Source of the DNA: Bacillota bacterium
GTDB lineage: Bacteria; Bacillota; UBA4882; UBA8346
DNA: 64,000 nt
Assembly: GCA_023426245.1 (NCBI GenBank)
Contig: JAFABB010000017.1
Span: 62,001-126,000 of the forward strand
Direction: 5' to 3'
The notes under the pieces were generated by a model. It did no database searches and was not told where the DNA came from. It saw only the letters and a program-made list of their open reading frames with translations. The first letter of the stretch is position 1. Every line of letters starts with the position of its first letter. Of the stretch, positions 60,393-64,000 are shown one piece after another. The translations under genes were made by a program, and so were the position numbers.

Positions 60393-60998
60393 TCACCTGG
60401 CCTTATTTAAAATTGCCAGGATTTCCTCGGTGTAACCGGTTAGCTCCCTGGCTCTTTTCTCGGCGATATTATAAAAAATATTCACAAAAAAAAGCGCCGG
60501 GATTGCAATCCCTAAGCCAAAAGCCGTATTATAAAGAGCTTCGGCCACGCCTGCGCTTAATTGGGTGGCCTGTCCACCGGAAGCCATGGATAAAGCGGTA
60601 AAAGATTTAATAATACCAGCCACTGTTCCAAGCAAACCCAACAAAGGACTTGCCGTGACTACGGTATCCAGTAGGGTAAGACCCCGTTGCAAGCTCCTTA
60701 ATTCCTGCTCTCCGGCGTTCTGAGCAACTTTATCGGCCAAGACGTTGTCAATCCGCCATTGTTCGATCACGCTCTCGATGATCCGACCAAGCGGCGTCCG
60801 CCAACTAGCCGCTAAAATCTTTGCTTCATCCAATTTTCCTTGGTTCAAACTATGTTTTAAACGGTTGAAATCCCGTTCGGATGTTTGATTCCGGAAACTG
60901 TAATAAAGAATTCTTTCGATCACGATGACTAATCCTAAAATTGAACAAAACACCAGGGGAATCATGACAATTCCGCCTTTGATCAAAAAATGCCACAT
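60393..60998 (-). CDS. exbB: ExbB/TolQ/MotA-family proton channel protein
   Basis: 201 residues, three membrane helices (about 10-30, 105-128, 150-172). The family core is LTLLDTVVTASPLLGLLGTVAGIIKSF (split around the helix) and a Thr/Ala-rich third helix, LYNTAFGLGIAIPALFF. The start ATG 60998 has GGGAGGCC upstream. It is the first gene of the five-gene exbB-exbD-tonB-cohesin-SLH unit, which begins after the ugd terminator. Confidence 0.94.
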   Translation of the reverse strand: MWHFLIKGGIVMIPLVFCSILGLVIVIERILYYSFRNQTSERDFNRLKHSLNQGKLDEAKILAASWRTPLGRIIESVIEQWRIDNVLADKVAQNAGEQELRSLQRGLTLLDTVVTASPLLGLLGTVAGIIKSFTALSMASGGQATQLSAGVAEALYNTAFGLGIAIPALFFVNIFYNIAEKRARELTGYTEEILAILNKAR

Positions 60999-61083
60999 TT
61001 TTCCGGCCTCCCAAAACTGTTAAAATTTTATCGCTGACGGTAAAATTCGACAGTGACAAAGGGATTCCTTTCCTTTTTTCGAT

Positions 61084-61132
61084 AAAAAAAGACTATCCAA
61101 AAGGTTCCATCGATAACCCCTTCTGAATAGCC
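61084..61132 (-). terminator. intrinsic terminator of ugd
   Basis: Arms 61091-61106 and 61115-61132 pair over about 15 bp with wobbles, followed by seven T on the minus strand (61090-61084). It separates the sugar-nucleotide genes from exbB. Confidence 0.8.
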
Positions 61133-61163
61133 CCGTCCATTCATCTTCAATTCAGTGATTACG

Positions 61164-62468
61164 CTATCTTCCGACTCCTTCATAAACCAAATCAAAAGAT
61201 TTGACAACCGCAGGATCAAGTAAATTTCTGGTGTCCAATATAATTTTCCCTTTCATGCTCTCTTTAACCAATTTCAAATCCAAACTTCGATATTCGTTCC
61301 ATTCGGTCATGATCATCAAAGCATCGGCATCCTTCACTGCTTCATACTCACTTGCCGCATAGACAATCTGAGATCCGAATATTTTTTGGGCATTTTCCAT
61401 CGCTTGGGGGTCGTGAGCTTTAACTTTGGCTTTTTTCTGCAATAAATTTTCAATCACCACAATGGCCGGTGAATCTCTCATATCATCGGTCTCCATTTTA
61501 AAAGCCAGACCCAGAACTGCGATGGTCTTATTTTCCAAAGTCCCCAATATTCTTTCCAACTTTTGAACCATCCGTTCTTTTTGGGCTTCATTCGCTTCAA
61601 TTACATTTTTTACCAAAGACATGTCCACTTGATATTTCTTACCGATTTCCACCAGGGCTTTGGTATCCTTGGGAAAACAACTTCCGCCGTAGCCTGGTCC
61701 CGGATGCAAAAACTTGGGGCCGATCCGCCCGTCTTTCCCCATGGCTTTAGCGACCTGGTGAACATCAGCGCCGACAGCTTCGCACAAATTGGCAACCTGA
61801 TTGATGAAGGTGATTTTTGTGGCCAAAAATGCGTTACTGGCATATTTAATTAATTCCGCTGTCTCCAAAGAGCAAAAAATAAATGGCGTTTCAATTAAAA
61901 AGAGGCTCCGGTAAATATCACTCATGATCTCCTTGGCCTTTTCCGATTCATAACCGATAACCACCCGGTCCGGATGAAAGAAATCGTGAATGGCTTTGCC
62001 TTCCCGTAAAAATTCCGGATTGGAAACGACGTCAAAACAATCTTTCCCGGATTCCTTGGCGATTTGGTCCTTAATCCAACGGTTGGTCCCTATCGGTACA
62101 GTACTCTTGGTTACGATGACCTTATAGCCGTTTAAATTTTTTCCGATTGCCCGGACTACCGCTTCCACTTGGGATAAATCCGCTTCCCCGTTTTCCTTGG
62201 GCGGAGTTCCCACTCCGATGAAAATGACCTCGTTTTCGCGGATAGCTTGTTCAATATTTGCTGTAAACAAAAGGCGCCCCGCCTTGACGTCTTTATCAAA
62301 ATACCCTTGTAGACCGGTTTCATAGATGGAAATTTTGCCACTATTCAATAAATCAATCTTTTCTTTCAGAATGTCACAACAAGTGACATAGTTTCCAAAA
62401 TCGGAAAGTCCGACTCCGCTTACCAGTCCCACATATCCCGTTCCAATAACTGCAATTTTGCGTGCCAT
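61164..62468 (-). CDS. ugd: UDP-glucose 6-dehydrogenase
   Basis: 434 residues. The NAD motif GTGYVGLVSGVGLSDFG is at 8-24, the catalytic Cys in GYGGSCFPKDTKAL (about 255-268) and the C-terminal domain motif LGLAFKMETDDMRDSPA. It oxidises UDP-glucose to UDP-glucuronate for capsule, exopolysaccharide or LPS sugars. AAAAGAGGC precedes the ATG. It follows rfbD by about 160 bp in the same direction, pointing to a surface polysaccharide locus. Confidence 0.95.
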   Translation of the reverse strand: MARKIAVIGTGYVGLVSGVGLSDFGNYVTCCDILKEKIDLLNSGKISIYETGLQGYFDKDVKAGRLLFTANIEQAIRENEVIFIGVGTPPKENGEADLSQVEAVVRAIGKNLNGYKVIVTKSTVPIGTNRWIKDQIAKESGKDCFDVVSNPEFLREGKAIHDFFHPDRVVIGYESEKAKEIMSDIYRSLFLIETPFIFCSLETAELIKYASNAFLATKITFINQVANLCEAVGADVHQVAKAMGKDGRIGPKFLHPGPGYGGSCFPKDTKALVEIGKKYQVDMSLVKNVIEANEAQKERMVQKLERILGTLENKTIAVLGLAFKMETDDMRDSPAIVVIENLLQKKAKVKAHDPQAMENAQKIFGSQIVYAASEYEAVKDADALMIMTEWNEYRSLDLKLVKESMKGKIILDTRNLLDPAVVKSFDLVYEGVGR

Positions 62469-62627
62469 GATGAGCCTCTTTTCAATAGATTCGATTTATT
62501 TTCGCGATACCAGGCAATAAAACCCCTTCATTCCTTCTTCAGATTAACCGTCCCTTTGATACCACATCGACATAAAGCGCCAAATGAACGACTAGTCAAA
62601 ATGACCCATTTTCTACATTTTTGAGTA

Positions 62628-63482
62628 TTATGATGAACTTTGGGAAAAACCATTCTTTGATAAAAACCTTTTTAAGGCATCTTGATAAACAGGAGGATAT
62701 ATTCCCAAGGAATGAATCCCATCTTTGGCTAAAACGCTGTAATTGGGCCGAGGAGCCGGTCTGTTCAAGTCCCTGGAAGTTATTGGTTCAACAATGGAAT
62801 CTTTTTTACCGGCCAGATCCAAAATCAGTCTGGTGAAATCAAACCAAGAACAGCTTCCTTCATTGGTTACATGATAAATCCCATAACTTTCGGTTGCAAT
62901 TAATTTTTTGATAACTTCCGCTAAGTCAGCCGCGTAGGTGGGACATCCTACCTGATCATTAACAAACTTTAAAATTTTTCCCTCCCCGGCTAGCTTTAAT
63001 ATGGTTCTGACAATATTGTTACCGAAATCACCAAACAGCCAGGAAGTTCTGACAATGAAAAATCGTTGTAAATGCATTTTAACAATCTCTTCACCTTGCC
63101 ATTTGGTTTTACCGTAAATACTTACCGGATTACATCGGTCATATTCTCTATAGGGAGTACTCCCTTTTCCGTCGAACACATAATCGGTAGAAATATAAAC
63201 CAATGCAGTATTGATGGCTTGACAAGCATTCACAACATTTTGGGTGGCAATAACATTTGCAAAGTATGCTTCATCCGGTTTTAATTCACATTCATCCACC
63301 TGAGTCTTGGCGGCACAGTGAATAACCAGATCGGGGCGGATATCTGAAAAATATTCCATCGTCGCTTGAAAAGATGTTAAATTGAGTTCCGGTAAATCAA
63401 CAAGATATAACTGAGCATCCGTTAAAACCGTTTGCAGCGCATTCCCCAGTTGGCCTTTTGAACCGGTGATGATGATTTTCAT
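62628..63482 (-). CDS. rfbD: dTDP-4-dehydrorhamnose reductase
   Basis: 284 residues from ATG 63482. The NAD(P) motif TGSKGQLGNAL is at 6-16, HCAAKTQVDECE at about 60-71, STDYVFDG and the SDR-type YGKTKWQGE follow. It carries out the last step of dTDP-L-rhamnose synthesis. The frame extends to 63536, but AGAGGT lies just before ATG 63482 and the protein family starts here. It is preceded by rfbB with a 100-bp gap. Confidence 0.94.
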   Translation of the reverse strand: MKIIITGSKGQLGNALQTVLTDAQLYLVDLPELNLTSFQATMEYFSDIRPDLVIHCAAKTQVDECELKPDEAYFANVIATQNVVNACQAINTALVYISTDYVFDGKGSTPYREYDRCNPVSIYGKTKWQGEEIVKMHLQRFFIVRTSWLFGDFGNNIVRTILKLAGEGKILKFVNDQVGCPTYAADLAEVIKKLIATESYGIYHVTNEGSCSWFDFTRLILDLAGKKDSIVEPITSRDLNRPAPRPNYSVLAKDGIHSLGIYPPVYQDALKRFLSKNGFSQSSS

Positions 63483-63582
63483 TATTGACCTCTTTATTGG
63501 GTATGGACTGTTATCTATCTGCGGATAACAATTCACCTTTAATTTTTGCCATAACTCTTCGCTTTAAGCTAATCGCCAATAG

Positions 63583-64000
63583 CTAACCTCTATTACCATA
63601 CATCTTTTGATAGTATTGCTGATAAGTACCTGACTTGATGCTCTCCCACCAAAGACGATGATTTAAATACCATTCTACCGTTTCTTTGATGCCGTTTTCA
63701 AAATTAATAGACGGTTCCCATCCCAAGGTATTTTTTATTTTTGTCGCATCAATGGCATAGCGGCGATCATGACCGGGGCGATCTTTAACATATTTAATTA
63801 AAGACTCGGGTTTATCAAGCTCTTTCAGGATTCGTTTCACTATCTCGATATTGGAGCGTTCATTATTGCCTCCAATATTATAAACCTCACCGGGAGTGCC
63901 ATGATGAAAAACCGTATCGATTCCCCGGCAGTGATCTTTGACATGCAACCAATCCCGCACATTCAGACCATCGCCATACACCGGCAGATCTTTCCCCTCT
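63583..64000 (-). CDS. rfbB: dTDP-glucose 4,6-dehydratase, 5' part outside window
   Basis: The last 138 residues are visible; the frame is open to the window edge and the ATG is missing. Family stretches are PVYGDGLNVRDWLHVKDHC, EVYNIGGNNERSNIEIV, DRPGHDRRYAIDATKI and WYLNHRLWWE. It converts dTDP-glucose to the 4-keto-6-deoxy sugar, two steps ahead of RfbD. It continues the rhamnose pathway upstream on the minus strand. Confidence 0.93.
   Translation of the reverse strand, partial: EGKDLPVYGDGLNVRDWLHVKDHCRGIDTVFHHGTPGEVYNIGGNNERSNIEIVKRILKELDKPESLIKYVKDRPGHDRRYAIDATKIKNTLGWEPSINFENGIKETVEWYLNHRLWWESIKSGTYQQYYQKMYGNRG

Overview
The window looks like a chromosomal segment from an endospore-forming Bacillota with two membranes (a diderm). 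The spore side is shown by SpoVS, an alpha/beta-type small acid-soluble spore protein (SASP) and a SigH-like sigma factor. Gene order and starts are also Bacillota-like: strong Shine-Dalgarno sites, many TTG starts, yceD-rpmF, and plsX-fabD-fabG-acpP-fabF-rnc. The outer-membrane side is shown by an Omp85-like barrel ending in Phe, two more exported beta-rich proteins, a PagL-like lipid A deacylase, a WaaP/KdkA-like LPS kinase, TonB-ExbB-ExbD and an SLH-coiled-coil protein. A monomeric group B [FeFe]-hydrogenase suggests anaerobic fermentative metabolism. Placement near Limnochordia, Halanaerobiales or Negativicutes-like lineages is inference only.

Layout. 1-0.9 kb: end of an AraC-type regulator. 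1.3-2.2 kb: six tRNA genes (Leu, Cys, Gly, Phe, Asp, Val) on the minus strand with two consensus promoters. 2.4-10.5 kb: PHP phosphoesterase, tyrA-aroF, an RluA enzyme with an apparently leaderless promoter, ThuA/SDR, miaB, ftsY. 10.7-23 kb: smc, an SGNH protein, a sigma factor, spoVS, rnc and the fatty-acid/phospholipid operon led by plsX, then rpmF-yceD. 23-34.6 kb: spore genes, manA, a TSUP transporter, a second RluA enzyme, an XRE regulator, a c-di-GMP-I riboswitch in front of a chemoreceptor, a TPR protein, a DnaA-box region, the hydrogenase pair and an MFS transporter. 34.8-43.5 kb: envelope region (membrane protein, PagL-like, exported barrel-like protein, LPS kinase, two-component system, Omp85-like barrel, glycolipid glycosyltransferase). 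44-56.5 kb: ferritin-like protein, HAD phosphatase, small unknown genes, DUF1015, trpS, citrate synthase, pyrF, UPF0182, DUF2935. 56.5-64 kb: an operon exbB-exbD-tonB-cohesin-like protein-SLH protein, then ugd, rfbD and the 3' part of rfbB.

The best candidate for something undescribed is the 35-43 kb envelope region. The two-component operon (RR-HK) and the Omp85-like gene have near-superimposable promoters: a 20-bp box lies exactly 27 bp from a TATAAT -10, with no -35 consensus. An identical copy of the box lies upstream of the LPS kinase gene. This suggests an autoregulated envelope and LPS remodelling regulon in a spore-former. The exbBD-tonB-cohesin-SLH operon is a second envelope unit that may couple energy, cell wall and outer membrane. 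Several dispersed palindromic elements are also present: a 105-bp double hairpin in two copies, each between convergent genes, and two nested-palindrome elements of about 130 bp.

All calls come from reading the sequence by eye. No database search or folding program was run. Start codons were moved from the longest reading frame wherever a Shine-Dalgarno site or family length argued for it, and this is stated in each entry.
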